Positions 26,527 to 35,124 of a stretch of 50,760 nucleotides of DNA are shown in pieces (positions within the stretch are counted from its first letter, which is position 1; each line of letters begins with the position of its first letter). A program made the position numbers and the translations under genes. Under the pieces are notes generated by a model. The model was not told the DNA's origin. It searched no databases and worked only from the letters and a program-made list of their open reading frames with translations. This DNA comes from Martinezella lusitana (lineage in GTDB: Bacteria > Pseudomonadota > Alphaproteobacteria > Rhizobiales > Rhizobiaceae): assembly GCF_016901135.1 (NCBI RefSeq), contig NZ_JAFEVL010000019.1:1-50760 (forward strand), given 5' to 3'.

Positions 26527-27204
26527 ATGGGTGGCCGGATAGATTTTGCACTCAATCATATAACGACGCCACGGCTAGACATCCGTGCGTTCATTGACCT
26601 TGCGGCGCGAATTGGCTGCCTCGGCGTCGAGCTCAGAAACGATTTGGCCGACAAGAAACTTGCGGATCGGCCGTTCTTCGATGGCGATGAACCGGATGCA
26701 ATCGGTGCCTATGCCCGCCGAAAGGGCATACGTCTGCTGGGGCTCTCGGAAGTCTATGGTTTCAACCGCTGGTCCGAAGAGATGCGGGCAAAGCTTGAGC
26801 GCCTCATCAAGCAGGCCAAGGAAAGTGGGGCTAAATCCATCAGCCTCATTCCGAGCAATGACGGCGCAGTCGTGACAGACGAGGCCCGTCTTGCAGGCCT
26901 TCGCCACGCCCTGCAGGAAATCCTGCCGATGGTTGAATTGGCCAACATCGTGGCTCTCGTAGAGCCTCTGGGCTTTCCTACCTCGTCGCTTGGGCGCAAG
27001 CGGGAAGCCGTCGAGGCCATTGAGGCAGTCGGCGGTAGAGGCCGCTACAAGCTCGTCCATGATACCTTCCACCACTATCTTGCAGCTCACTACACCGGAG
27101 TCTTTTCCTACGAGCCGTTCGCCACAAGCGTTCACGCTGCCTCCGATATTGAAGGCGACCTCCGCGCAAGCATGGCACTGATCGAAGCCGGGATCGCCCC
27201 GTAG
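26527..27204 (+). CDS. TIM-barrel isomerase/epimerase (IolE/IolI-like), probably with an internal deletion
   Basis: 225 residues from the ATG at 26527, six bases after GGGAGGA; an ATG at 26521 sits directly on that site. The fold is the AP-endonuclease-2/sugar isomerase barrel: IDFALNHITTPRLDIRAFID, LGVELRNDLAD, LVEPLGFPTSSLG, KLVHDTFHH, FSYEPFATSVH. Relatives act on inosose, ketosugars or keto-inositols. Compared with the roughly 265-residue family, the stretch from the DTFHH strand to FSYEPF is about 40 residues too short, removing the strand that normally brings a metal-binding His (VHISG). It may therefore be inactive. It is the first gene of the operon behind operator copy 2. Confidence 0.72.
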   Translation: MGGRIDFALNHITTPRLDIRAFIDLAARIGCLGVELRNDLADKKLADRPFFDGDEPDAIGAYARRKGIRLLGLSEVYGFNRWSEEMRAKLERLIKQAKESGAKSISLIPSNDGAVVTDEARLAGLRHALQEILPMVELANIVALVEPLGFPTSSLGRKREAVEAIEAVGGRGRYKLVHDTFHHYLAAHYTGVFSYEPFATSVHAASDIEGDLRASMALIEAGIAP

Positions 27205-27318
27205 CCGACCTGCTTGAATTGCGGCCTCTAGTGCAAACATCTTGCGAAGCATTGCTTCGTTCAGAGTCGACATGTCGTTTTAGTCGCCGTCATAGGACGG
27301 CATATGGGAGGGGAGAAA

Positions 27319-28287
27319 ATGAAAAAATCCATCAAAACACTGGTCTGGGCATTGGCCGCAGGCGTGGTCATGGTCACCAGTGCGACTGCCGCCAATATTG
27401 CGATCATTGGTGGCAAAACTGACGATGCCTTCTTTGCGAAAATTAAGAAAGGCATCGATGATGCGGCGCTTGTCGTAAAAGAACATGGGGGCACCGTGAA
27501 CTATCTGCAGCTCCAGACGTACGACAATATTGGCGGCGACGCTGCAAACCTTATTCGCACAGCAATTAGCCAAGGCGTCAACATAATCGCCGTTCCTAAC
27601 TGGGTTCCTGCCTCCGAGGATGAGGCTATCAAAGCCGCGATGAAGGCAGGTATCCCGGTTATGCTCTACAACGCGGGTGGTGCTGAGAAGGCGAAAGAGC
27701 TGGGAGCGATCAATTATATCGGAAACGAGGAATATCCAGCTGGAGTTGCAGGTGGACGGTACTTTGGAGACCATGGGTCTAAGAACGTAATCTGTGTGAA
27801 TACCGTTCCTGGCGCTGGAAATCTTGAGGCTCGCTGCAAAGGGATTGCTGACGGAATTGCAACTAAAGGAGGGAAGTCGAAAGAGCTTCCGCTGCCCTCC
27901 TCTTCATTTGGAGATCCGACCGCTGTTGCAGAAGCCATCAAAGCTGAGCTTGTTCGCGACGACACCATTGACGGCGTCTTCACGATTTCTGCTGGTGACG
28001 CCGATGCTGCCGCGACCGGGATCAGCCAGGCTGGAAAGACAGGATCGGTCAAGCTCGGTGCGTTTGATATGAATGCAGCTGGTCTCAAGCGCATGCTAAG
28101 TACCGGACAACTATTCGCCATCGACCAACAGCCTTGGCTGCAAGGCTTTCTAGCAGTCACGATGTCTGACGCCTACTCGAACTACGGGCTCGCAATATCG
28201 TCGGCCCCGGTTCTAACCGGACCAGGGATCGTGGACGCCTCGAACGCCGAGGTGACGCTCAAAGGCGGCGAGGCAGGCTATCGCTGA
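27319..28287 (+). CDS. Sugar ABC transporter substrate-binding protein (RbsB-like)
   Basis: 322 residues. The ATG at 27319 follows a GGGAGGGGA ribosome site; the ATG at 27304 is less well placed. Signal peptide TLVWALAAGVVMVTSATA, then a periplasmic-binding type 4 domain (NIAIIGGKTDDAFFAKIKKG; INYIGNEEYPAGVAGG; DGVFTISAGDADAAATG). It delivers a monosaccharide-like ligand, perhaps an inositol derivative, to the permease and ATPase immediately downstream. Ligand assignment rests on the neighbouring genes. Confidence 0.92.
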   Translation: MKKSIKTLVWALAAGVVMVTSATAANIAIIGGKTDDAFFAKIKKGIDDAALVVKEHGGTVNYLQLQTYDNIGGDAANLIRTAISQGVNIIAVPNWVPASEDEAIKAAMKAGIPVMLYNAGGAEKAKELGAINYIGNEEYPAGVAGGRYFGDHGSKNVICVNTVPGAGNLEARCKGIADGIATKGGKSKELPLPSSSFGDPTAVAEAIKAELVRDDTIDGVFTISAGDADAAATGISQAGKTGSVKLGAFDMNAAGLKRMLSTGQLFAIDQQPWLQGFLAVTMSDAYSNYGLAISSAPVLTGPGIVDASNAEVTLKGGEAGYR

Positions 28288-28389
28288 GACGGCGAAGTTC
28301 GCCTGCCACCTAACCTTGGGGGCAGGCATTCAAACCGGGCGTGCCTTCATTGACGAGGTTCGCGGGCCCATCAAAGGGAAACCAGATCC

Positions 28390-29445
28390 ATGACAACCAA
28401 TGCTCTCTCAAACCGGGCGACCGCCACTATAAACGCTCGCCCCACAGCCAAAGGCGGCGTGCCATTTACTGGACTCTTGCGTCGGCCTGAAGCAGGTGCA
28501 CTCCTTGGTCTAATTGGCGTAATTGCCTTCTTCTCCGTTTTCGGAAGTATCAAATTCCTGGGACTGGCAGGCGCAGCCAGCTGGCTCAACGTCGCCGCCA
28601 ACCTCGGCATCATCGCCATTCCAGTAGGCCTTCTAATGATTGCCGGTGAACTCGACATCTCTGTCGGGGCCATGATCCCCGCTGGGTCGATGACTGTTGC
28701 CATCATCTCAGGCCACTACGGATTGCCTATATGGATCGGCGTTGTCGCCTCGCTCGCACTGGGCCTGGTCGTTGGCGTAGTCAACGGCTTCTTGGTTGCG
28801 CGCACCGCCGTGCCCTCATTGATCGTGACGCTCGGCACGCTGTTTGCGATGCAGGGAATTGTGCTCGGGTGTTCCGTCTTCATAACCGGCACGACGAGTG
28901 TCGCGCTCACTGCCGATCCTGTTAGCAAGTTTCTATTCGGTCAGTTCATCGGTGGCACGTTTCAAAACATTATAGTCTGGTGGTTTGGACTGACCGTTCT
29001 CTATATCTTCTTCGTGCACTTCTCACGCTACGGCAATTGGATTTTTGCAATGGGCGGTGACAAAGTTAGCGCCCGTAATGCCGGTATTCCCACCGAAAAG
29101 CTGACGATCACGCTGTTCGTCTTGTCGTCAACGAGCGCCGCGTTCGTTGGCATGTGCCAAGCGATACTCTTCAATTCTGCGCAGGTGTCGGCTGGCATGA
29201 CCTACATCTTCAATTCGATCATTTCCGTGGTAGTCGGCGGAGTTCTCCTAACCGGCGGCTTTGGGTCGATCATCGGCATCTTCCTCGGCACCATCACGTT
29301 TGCGATCGTCAACCAGGGCATCTATTTCACGGATTTTGATCGAAACTGGTCGAGCCTCATCATCGGCGTCATGTTGCTTCTGGCGGTTCTCATGAACAAC
29401 ACATTCCGCAAGATGGCGCTCACGTATTCGCCAAAAAAGAAGTGA
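28390..29445 (+). CDS. Sugar ABC transporter permease (RbsC-like)
   Basis: 351 residues with eight to ten hydrophobic segments (for example LLGLIGVIAFFSVFGSIKFL, IAIPVGLLMIAGELDISVG). The VARTAVPSLIVTLGTLFAMQ and GGVLLTGGFGSIIGIFLGTI motifs are those of BPD_transp_2 permeases for ribose, fructose and inositol. The gene is 102 bp downstream of the binding protein and 9 bp before the ATPase. Confidence 0.93.
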   Translation: MTTNALSNRATATINARPTAKGGVPFTGLLRRPEAGALLGLIGVIAFFSVFGSIKFLGLAGAASWLNVAANLGIIAIPVGLLMIAGELDISVGAMIPAGSMTVAIISGHYGLPIWIGVVASLALGLVVGVVNGFLVARTAVPSLIVTLGTLFAMQGIVLGCSVFITGTTSVALTADPVSKFLFGQFIGGTFQNIIVWWFGLTVLYIFFVHFSRYGNWIFAMGGDKVSARNAGIPTEKLTITLFVLSSTSAAFVGMCQAILFNSAQVSAGMTYIFNSIISVVVGGVLLTGGFGSIIGIFLGTITFAIVNQGIYFTDFDRNWSSLIIGVMLLLAVLMNNTFRKMALTYSPKKK

Positions 29446-29454
29446 GGACATGCA

Positions 29455-30279
29455 ATGAGCGAGCCAATTCTCGAATTTCGCAATGTCAACAAGTCCTTTG
29501 GCCCAATCGACGTACTTCACGACATTTCGTTGAGGGTCCATCCGGGTGAAGTACTCTGTCTGCTGGGCGACAACGGCGCTGGCAAATCGACTCTGATAAA
29601 GACCCTGGCAGGCGTGCACAGACCAACGTCCGGCCAAATCCTGATGGACGGGCAATCAGTTGAGTTCAACAGTCCGAAGGAGGCCAGCGACCGGGGAATT
29701 TCCACAGTCCACCAATTCGGTGGCACCTTTCCGCTGATGAGCATTGGTCGGTCGTTCTTCGTTGGCGTCGAGCCCACCAAAACATGGGGTCTGTTCACCG
29801 TTTATGACCGCAAGCGAGCAAACGAGATTGCCGTCAAGGCGGTACAGGAGTTTGGTATCACGCGCATCGATGACGGCGATCGTTTAGTCGGCGGCCTGTC
29901 CGGCGGCGAACGGCAGTCGCTGGCCATCGCACGCGCGGTCCATTTTGGTGCCCGTGTGCTAATCCTTGACGAACCGACTGCAGCGCTTGGTGTCAAAGAA
30001 GCCGCACATGTGCTGCGCATTGTGCTCGAAGCACGTAAGCGAGGTCTCGCGGTGATATTCATCACACACCAGGTTATCCATGCGCTGACCGTTGGCGACC
30101 ACTTTGCGGTCCTGATCCGTGGAGCGCTAGCTGCCGACTTCCGCCGTGGCGAAAAAAACCGCGACGAGATCACGGACCTCATGGCGGGTGGCGAGCAGAT
30201 GGCCGAATTGGAGGCCGAGATCGAGGCCCACCAAAGAGCGCGAATGGGACATCCATCGTCAGTCGCCGAACTGGGTTAG
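29455..30279 (+). CDS. Sugar ABC transporter ATP-binding protein (single domain, FrcA-like)
   Basis: 274 residues with one ATPase domain: Walker A GDNGAGKST near residue 38, signature LSGGERQSLAIARAV, Walker B VLILDEPTAALG, switch His in IFITHQV. This is the single-domain type used by fructose-type importers rather than the double-domain RbsA. It completes the three-gene importer. The C-terminal tail QMAELEAEIEAHQRARM is helical. Confidence 0.93.
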   Translation: MSEPILEFRNVNKSFGPIDVLHDISLRVHPGEVLCLLGDNGAGKSTLIKTLAGVHRPTSGQILMDGQSVEFNSPKEASDRGISTVHQFGGTFPLMSIGRSFFVGVEPTKTWGLFTVYDRKRANEIAVKAVQEFGITRIDDGDRLVGGLSGGERQSLAIARAVHFGARVLILDEPTAALGVKEAAHVLRIVLEARKRGLAVIFITHQVIHALTVGDHFAVLIRGALAADFRRGEKNRDEITDLMAGGEQMAELEAEIEAHQRARMGHPSSVAELG

Positions 30280-30413
30280 GCCGCCTGATCAATCTTGGAT
30301 GCCCCCACTACGTTGAATGGTCTTTGGAAGGCCAGCGATGGACACTCGCCGACCATTCTTTTTCCTGACGAACAAATCGAACTGCGTGGCAATTAGAACT
30401 GTGCGGAGAACGC

Positions 30414-30728
30414 ATGATGCCTGAATGGATTGAAGCGTGCGGCGTCGGCGACGTCGAAAACGAAGATTTGACCCGCTTTGACCACGGCGGACGGACATTC
30501 GTCATCTATCGCAGCCCCGATGACGAGTATTTCTGCACCGATGGGCTTTGCACGCATGAAAAAGTGCACCTCGAGGACGGTCTCGTCATGGACTACGAAA
30601 TCGAATGTCCCAAACACCAGGCAGCATTCGACTACAGAACCGGTGAAGCTTTGCGTGCACCGGCTTGCGTTAATCTCAGGACCTACAAAACGAAGGTCGA
30701 GAGCGGCCGTATCTTGATCGAAATCTGA
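30414..30728 (+). CDS. Rieske [2Fe-2S] ferredoxin (MocE-like)
   Basis: 104 residues, a complete Rieske-type ferredoxin. The cluster ligands are the C-T-H of GLCTHEKVHL and the C-P-K-H of ECPKHQAAFD, 18 residues apart. Small soluble Rieske ferredoxins transfer electrons to oxygenases. The closest context I know is MocE of rhizopine degradation, which acts in oxidative demethylation of a methoxy-inositol amine. The GGAGA ribosome site is followed by two adjacent ATGs (30414, 30417). The partner oxygenase is probably the sterol-desaturase-family protein at 32743; no reductase gene is in the window. Confidence 0.88.
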   Translation: MMPEWIEACGVGDVENEDLTRFDHGGRTFVIYRSPDDEYFCTDGLCTHEKVHLEDGLVMDYEIECPKHQAAFDYRTGEALRAPACVNLRTYKTKVESGRILIEI

Positions 30729-30806
30729 ACACTGGTTCGACGGAGTCGATCACTCGCTGAAATACGAAGATGGCATTCCTCTTCCAGGTGCGAGGCGAAT
30801 TGGTTT

Positions 30807-30822
30807 TGATTGAATTCAATCA
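30807..30822. promoter_or_regulatory. 16-bp operator, copy 3
   Basis: TGATTGAATTCAATCA, identical to copy 1, 4.7 kb away. It lies between the Rieske gene and the aldo/keto reductase, 186 bp upstream of the latter, so the second half of the cluster has its own regulated promoter. Confidence 0.82.
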
Positions 30823-31008
30823 GTATTGGGCCCGCGTTCGCAAATCTCCAATGCTATCCTTTTCCTCGAGTGACGCTGCCCAAAAAGGGAATTTGAGGAG
30901 TTCCACATTGAGGGTGACGTGCTGCGAAAGTGCCTGTCTGCAGCGAGCAAAAATCCGTTCATCTAGAATTTGAGCGCCTGCGGAGCGAACCCGTTAGGGA
31001 GGAGAACG

Positions 31009-31983
31009 ATGCAGTATCGCGAATTTGGAAGAACCGGCTGGCAGGTCTCGGAAATCGGTTTTGGCGCATGGCAGATCGGCGGCACGTGGGGGAAGGTTGA
31101 TGACGATGAGTCCGTGAGGACGTTACTTCACGCGTTCGAGCATGGCGTCAATTTTGTCGATACAGCGCAGCTCTACGGCTCAGGGCATTCCGAAGAGGTG
31201 ATCGGGACTGCTCTTCGAGAATGGAGGGGTGGCAAGGTCTACGTTGCAACGAAGGCGCAACCGACGATCTGGCCACATCCCGAAGATGAAGCCCCCCTTT
31301 TCCGTGGCCGTTTCCCTAAATGGCATCTGCGCGAAAGCGTCGAGAACTCCCTGCGGCGTCTTGGCGTTGAAAGAATCGATCTGTTCCAGTTGCACAGTTG
31401 GTCCCCGAGCGGTCATCGCGAACTCGACTGGCTGGAGACGCTCAACGAGCTTCGGATCGAAGGAAAAGTCGACCAGATTGGCATCTCATTGCGAGATAAC
31501 CGACCAGACGAGGGTGTCGCTCCAGCCAAGCTAGGGTTGGTCGCATCTCAGCAGGTCATATTCAATATGTTCGAGCAGACGCCGCGCAATCATCTTTTTC
31601 AGGCCGCCAAGGATTCGGACACGGCTATTATTGCGCGTGTCCCGCTCGATAGCGGCTCTTTGAGCGGGCGCTGGGTAACCGATACCTATGCCAGCTGGGA
31701 GCCTGGTTCACAGCAGCACGACATGTTCCGCGGCGAGCGGTTCGCCGAGACACTGACCAGATTGGAATTGCTAAAAGCCGACATCGGCGATCAATACGGG
31801 TCACTTGCTGAAGCAGCCATGCGCTATGTGCTGTCTCACGATGCGGTGAGCGTACTGATCCCGGGCATGAGCTCTGTCCAACAGATTGACATGAACATTG
31901 CCTATTCAGACGGCCGTTTCCTGCCGGACGAATTGATAGAACGGCTGCGGACGCATTGCTGGGTCAGGAACTACTACAAATGA
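31009..31983 (+). CDS. Aldo/keto reductase
   Basis: 324 residues from the ATG at 31009, with a GGGAGGAG ribosome site. Catalytic Asp and Tyr are in FVDTAQLYGSGHSEE, Lys in YVATKAQPT, His in DLFQLHSWS; the C-terminal DAVSVLIPGMSSVQQ strand binds NADP. It would oxidise or reduce a sugar- or inositol-type carbonyl in the cytoplasm. Its stop overlaps the next start by four bases (ATGA). It stands behind operator copy 3 and belongs to the cluster's regulon. Confidence 0.92.
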   Translation: MQYREFGRTGWQVSEIGFGAWQIGGTWGKVDDDESVRTLLHAFEHGVNFVDTAQLYGSGHSEEVIGTALREWRGGKVYVATKAQPTIWPHPEDEAPLFRGRFPKWHLRESVENSLRRLGVERIDLFQLHSWSPSGHRELDWLETLNELRIEGKVDQIGISLRDNRPDEGVAPAKLGLVASQQVIFNMFEQTPRNHLFQAAKDSDTAIIARVPLDSGSLSGRWVTDTYASWEPGSQQHDMFRGERFAETLTRLELLKADIGDQYGSLAEAAMRYVLSHDAVSVLIPGMSSVQQIDMNIAYSDGRFLPDELIERLRTHCWVRNYYK

Positions 31984-32672
31984 CCAGAGCAATAGAAATG
32001 CTGCGCCCCTCCCAAATCCGAAGTGCATTCGAAGAATGTTCTCTCGTTTATCTGCCGCTTGGAACGATCGAATGGCACTGCGAGCACCTGCCGGTCGGGC
32101 TGGATGCGCTCACAGCACGTGACCTGTGCCTCCTGTCGGCGGAAGTGACCGGTGGCCTGGTCTGGCCCGCCCTCTACTATGGAACTGGCGGCGATCATGG
32201 GAGCTACCCGTGGACCGTCATGATGGAAAGTTCGGAACATCTTGCGCCGCTTCTGCGGAAGACACTCAACCGTCTTGCGGAGCTAAAAGTCGAGCGCATC
32301 GTCCTCTTCTCCGGCCATTTTGCCGGTGATCAGTTAGATATGATCGACCAGCTCAAGGGCGAGTTTGAAAAACTTGGGCCGATGAAAGTGCTGGCGACGG
32401 CGGTAAACCGCTTCAACATCCCGGACTTCCCCCCAGACCATGCTGGCCGTTTCGAAACGACCCTCCTTGCGGGGCTTTGGCCCGAGACCGTCAAGCTCGA
32501 CGCACTGCCCGCGAAGACGAACGGCGATGACAGGCCCGACCGTCATGATCCTTCACATCCTCTCTGGGGCGTGATCGGGGCCGACCCGCGCGATGCGGTG
32601 ATATCGGACGGGCCGAAGCTTGTGTCAGAAATCGCCTCGAAGCTCGCGGCCTTCGCCGTCGGCAGAGACTAA
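31980..32672 (+). CDS. Creatininase-family metal hydrolase (possible IolN-like)
   Basis: 230 residues from the ATG that overlaps the aldo/keto reductase stop. The metal-binding GTIEWHCEHLPVGLDAL corresponds to the E-x-H-x-x-HLP-x-x-x-D signature, SGHFAGDQ to the second metal His segment, and HAGRFETTLL to the activating Glu region. Family members include creatinine amidohydrolase and, as I recall, the 3-dehydro-scyllo-inosose hydrolase IolN that opens the inositol ring. The inositol-like surroundings favour a ring-opening hydrolase, but this is inferred. Confidence 0.85.
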   Translation: MTRAIEMLRPSQIRSAFEECSLVYLPLGTIEWHCEHLPVGLDALTARDLCLLSAEVTGGLVWPALYYGTGGDHGSYPWTVMMESSEHLAPLLRKTLNRLAELKVERIVLFSGHFAGDQLDMIDQLKGEFEKLGPMKVLATAVNRFNIPDFPPDHAGRFETTLLAGLWPETVKLDALPAKTNGDDRPDRHDPSHPLWGVIGADPRDAVISDGPKLVSEIASKLAAFAVGRD

Positions 32673-32742
32673 GCGGGCGTCCAAGAATGGGCGCCAGTGC
32701 TGCCGTTTCCTGGAATGACCCTCAAAAGCTAGGGAGATGAAA

Positions 32743-33762
32743 ATGAATGATCTTGATTTTGGTACCCGTGATAAGCGAGGCGATTGGCGGCCCAACCAAC
32801 CGCTTAAGGTTGGCCCTCTGCTGGATTTCCCATGGCGCCCGCTACGCGTACTAAAGTGGCTTCCCTCGTACTTTCTGCCCTGGAACGTGGTCTTCATGGC
32901 AGTCGGTGCGATCTTTTGGCTCTATCTGACGCCCTCGCGTGAGGCCTTGCAAACGATAAGCTGGACCTGGCCCCTTTTGCTACTTCTCCGCAACTCGGCA
33001 CTTGTTCTGGTGCTTTACGGAGCGTTGGAACTCCGCCTTTACATCAAGCGATCCCAGGGCAATCGATATAAGTTCAACGGCAAGTTTCCGTCTGAACAGC
33101 CATCGACGATCTTCATGTTCAAAAGCCAGAACATTGACAATGCCATCCGTACATTCGGAACCGGCCTGCCAATTTGGACCGCATATGAGGTGCTGATGCT
33201 CTGGGCTTGGGCCAATGGCTACGGTCCGTGGGTCACCTTCGGCGACAACCCTCTATGGCTTGTCGCCTTTGGTCTCGCTATCCCTTTGATCCACGAGGTA
33301 CATTTTTTCTGCATTCACCGGCTGATACACGTTCCGGTGCTATACAAGTGGGTTCACTCGGTTCACCACAACTCTGTTAACCCCAGCCCGTGGTCGGCGC
33401 TCTCCATGCACCCGGTCGAGCACCTCCTTTACTGGTCGGACATCCTCCTCCATCTGGTCCTCCCATCCCATCCCCTGCTGGTACTCTATCATCTGCAGGT
33501 CACCGGCACAGGCGCAGTCATCGGCCACGTTGGCTTCGATAAAGTTGAGGCAGGAAAAGAAGGGCTGGTAGACACTCACGCGTATGCCCACTACCTCCAC
33601 CACAAGTATTTCGAAGTAAACTACGCCGATGGCATGCTACCGATCGACAAGTGGATAGGCACTTGGCATGACGGCACTAAGGCAGGGGACGGCATTATGC
33701 AGGAGCGTTTCAAGAAGAAGCGCGACCGAATGAATGCCACACTCAAGGACAGCCAGTATTGA
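32743..33762 (+). CDS. Sterol desaturase / fatty acid hydroxylase family di-iron membrane oxygenase
   Basis: 339 residues from the ATG at 32743, six bases after AGGGAG. Four or more hydrophobic segments carry the histidine clusters of membrane di-iron enzymes: HEVHFFCIHRLIH, HSVHHN and AHYLHHKYFEVNY. Members insert oxygen into C-H bonds with electrons from ferredoxin or cytochrome. With the Rieske ferredoxin at 30414 it could carry out oxidative demethylation or hydroxylation of the imported compound. MocD of rhizopine degradation is also a membrane di-iron protein but from the alkane hydroxylase branch. The stop overlaps the remains of an AraC gene. Confidence 0.88.
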   Translation: MNDLDFGTRDKRGDWRPNQPLKVGPLLDFPWRPLRVLKWLPSYFLPWNVVFMAVGAIFWLYLTPSREALQTISWTWPLLLLLRNSALVLVLYGALELRLYIKRSQGNRYKFNGKFPSEQPSTIFMFKSQNIDNAIRTFGTGLPIWTAYEVLMLWAWANGYGPWVTFGDNPLWLVAFGLAIPLIHEVHFFCIHRLIHVPVLYKWVHSVHHNSVNPSPWSALSMHPVEHLLYWSDILLHLVLPSHPLLVLYHLQVTGTGAVIGHVGFDKVEAGKEGLVDTHAYAHYLHHKYFEVNYADGMLPIDKWIGTWHDGTKAGDGIMQERFKKKRDRMNATLKDSQY

Positions 33763-33764
33763 TC

Positions 33765-34356
33765 TTCGATACGCACAAAGATGCAGATGGTGTTATCCGT
33801 TACGGCGATAATGGGGACAAGGTGGTCGCGGCCGGTGGGCGATTTACGTTCGATGACGCAACTAGTGACATCCTGCTTAAGCAGCTTCCACCACTGATTC
33901 ATATTCCTGCCACCTCACGGAGTGCCGGTCCGCTTGGGGCGATCCTTGATCTGCTCTCTTATGAGACCAAGACGATCCAACCAGGTTCGGCCATCTCAGC
34001 CAGCAGCATCGCAAACGTCGTCGGCTGGCTCGGCGCGATGATTGACACTCGGGTTGGAGCCGCCCTCACGCTGATGCATGGCGATCTAGCCCGACGCTGG
34101 AGGTCGAAGACCTGGCCCTTGCCGTTGGAATGTCGCGAACGACTTTCACCCAGCGCTTCAAGACACTCGTAGGCTTGCCGCCCCTCGACTATCTGATGCG
34201 CTGGCGCATGACGGTTGCCAGGGCCGAATTGAGGAAAGGTGACAAGAGCCTTCGACGGTTGCCGAGAGCGTCGGCTACGCCTCTGACACCGCATTTAATT
34301 CCGCGTTCAAGCGGACGATCGGGCAAAGTCCTGGCCGCTGGCGCAGTAGAAACTAA
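33765..34356 (+). pseudogene. AraC-family regulator, truncated and frameshifted
   Basis: The first visible part reads TFDDATSDILLKQLPPLIHI and so on, a cupin-type AraC_binding domain, beginning directly at the previous stop codon without its own N-terminus. The frame shifts near 34100 to EVEDLALAVGMSRTTFTQRF (first helix-turn-helix), then near 34255 to TVAESVGYASDTAFNSAFKR (second one), ending at 34354-34356. At least two frameshifts plus loss of the 5' end make it inactive. Homologues of about 320 residues control short-chain dehydrogenase or similar genes. Confidence 0.8.
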
Positions 34357-34542
34357 GGAAGGGGCGATTTCACGCGATGGTGGGGCCAGTTTTCGGCCTG
34401 CTCGCCCATCCGGCCGTCAACAGGCATGACAACGCCCTGGCCTGATCTTTTCCTCGGCAACTCGATGCTGGCGTTTTCCCGACAACGTGACAGCGGCCCC
34501 TGCCATGTTGCTAGGGACGTACCAAGCCTATATCGGTAATCG

Positions 34543-35114
34543 GTGGGCGAGAACGTTCGACAAGATGGGGAACGCCGAAATATGCATGAATACGCCAATG
34601 CCGGAACGGAGCCTCCCGGGCGCAATGCCGGCTCCCCAATCCTTCTTCGACTCGAATTGGTCTCTGGTGTCGTTTGGCAGTGGCGAAAACGGTTTTCGCC
34701 GACCAAGGAGTGGACGTCAGCCTGAACGAGATCGCCCGCCGCGCCGGCGTGGGGATCGGAACGTTGTATCGGCACTTTCCGACTCGCGGCGCGATCGTCG
34801 AGGCGGTCTACCGCCGCGAGGTCGAGCAATCGGCCGGCTCGGCGTCGCGCCTTCTCGGATCGTTGCCCCCCGGCGTGGCCCTCGGCGAATGGATTTGACT
34901 GTTCGTCGACTATATCGCCACCAAGAAGGTCATGGCGTCAGCGCTCGGCTCGATCGCCGGCAGTGCAACTGAGCTCTACGCTGAAGCCCGCAAAGAGTCG
35001 GGAACCCCGCTTTCCCGCATCCCGGCTGAAGGCGGTCGCGGACAAGAGGCCCCCATGCAACCCCTCAAAACCTCTGCAGAGGTACTAGGCGCATTTGTAG
35101 TTTGGGGAAACTAG
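34543..35114 (+). pseudogene. TetR-family regulator, frameshifted and interrupted
   Basis: The N-terminal tail is in one frame from 34543 (VRQDGERRNMHEYAN), a frameshift near 34672 leads to the helix-turn-helix VDVSLNEIARRAGVGIGTLY-RHF, and an in-frame TGA at 34896 interrupts EWI / LFVDYIATKKVMASALGSIA. After about 34990 the homology fades. The domain order is that of a normal TetR protein, so this is a recent pseudogene. Confidence 0.78.
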
Positions 35115-35124
35115 AACGCCTGGT

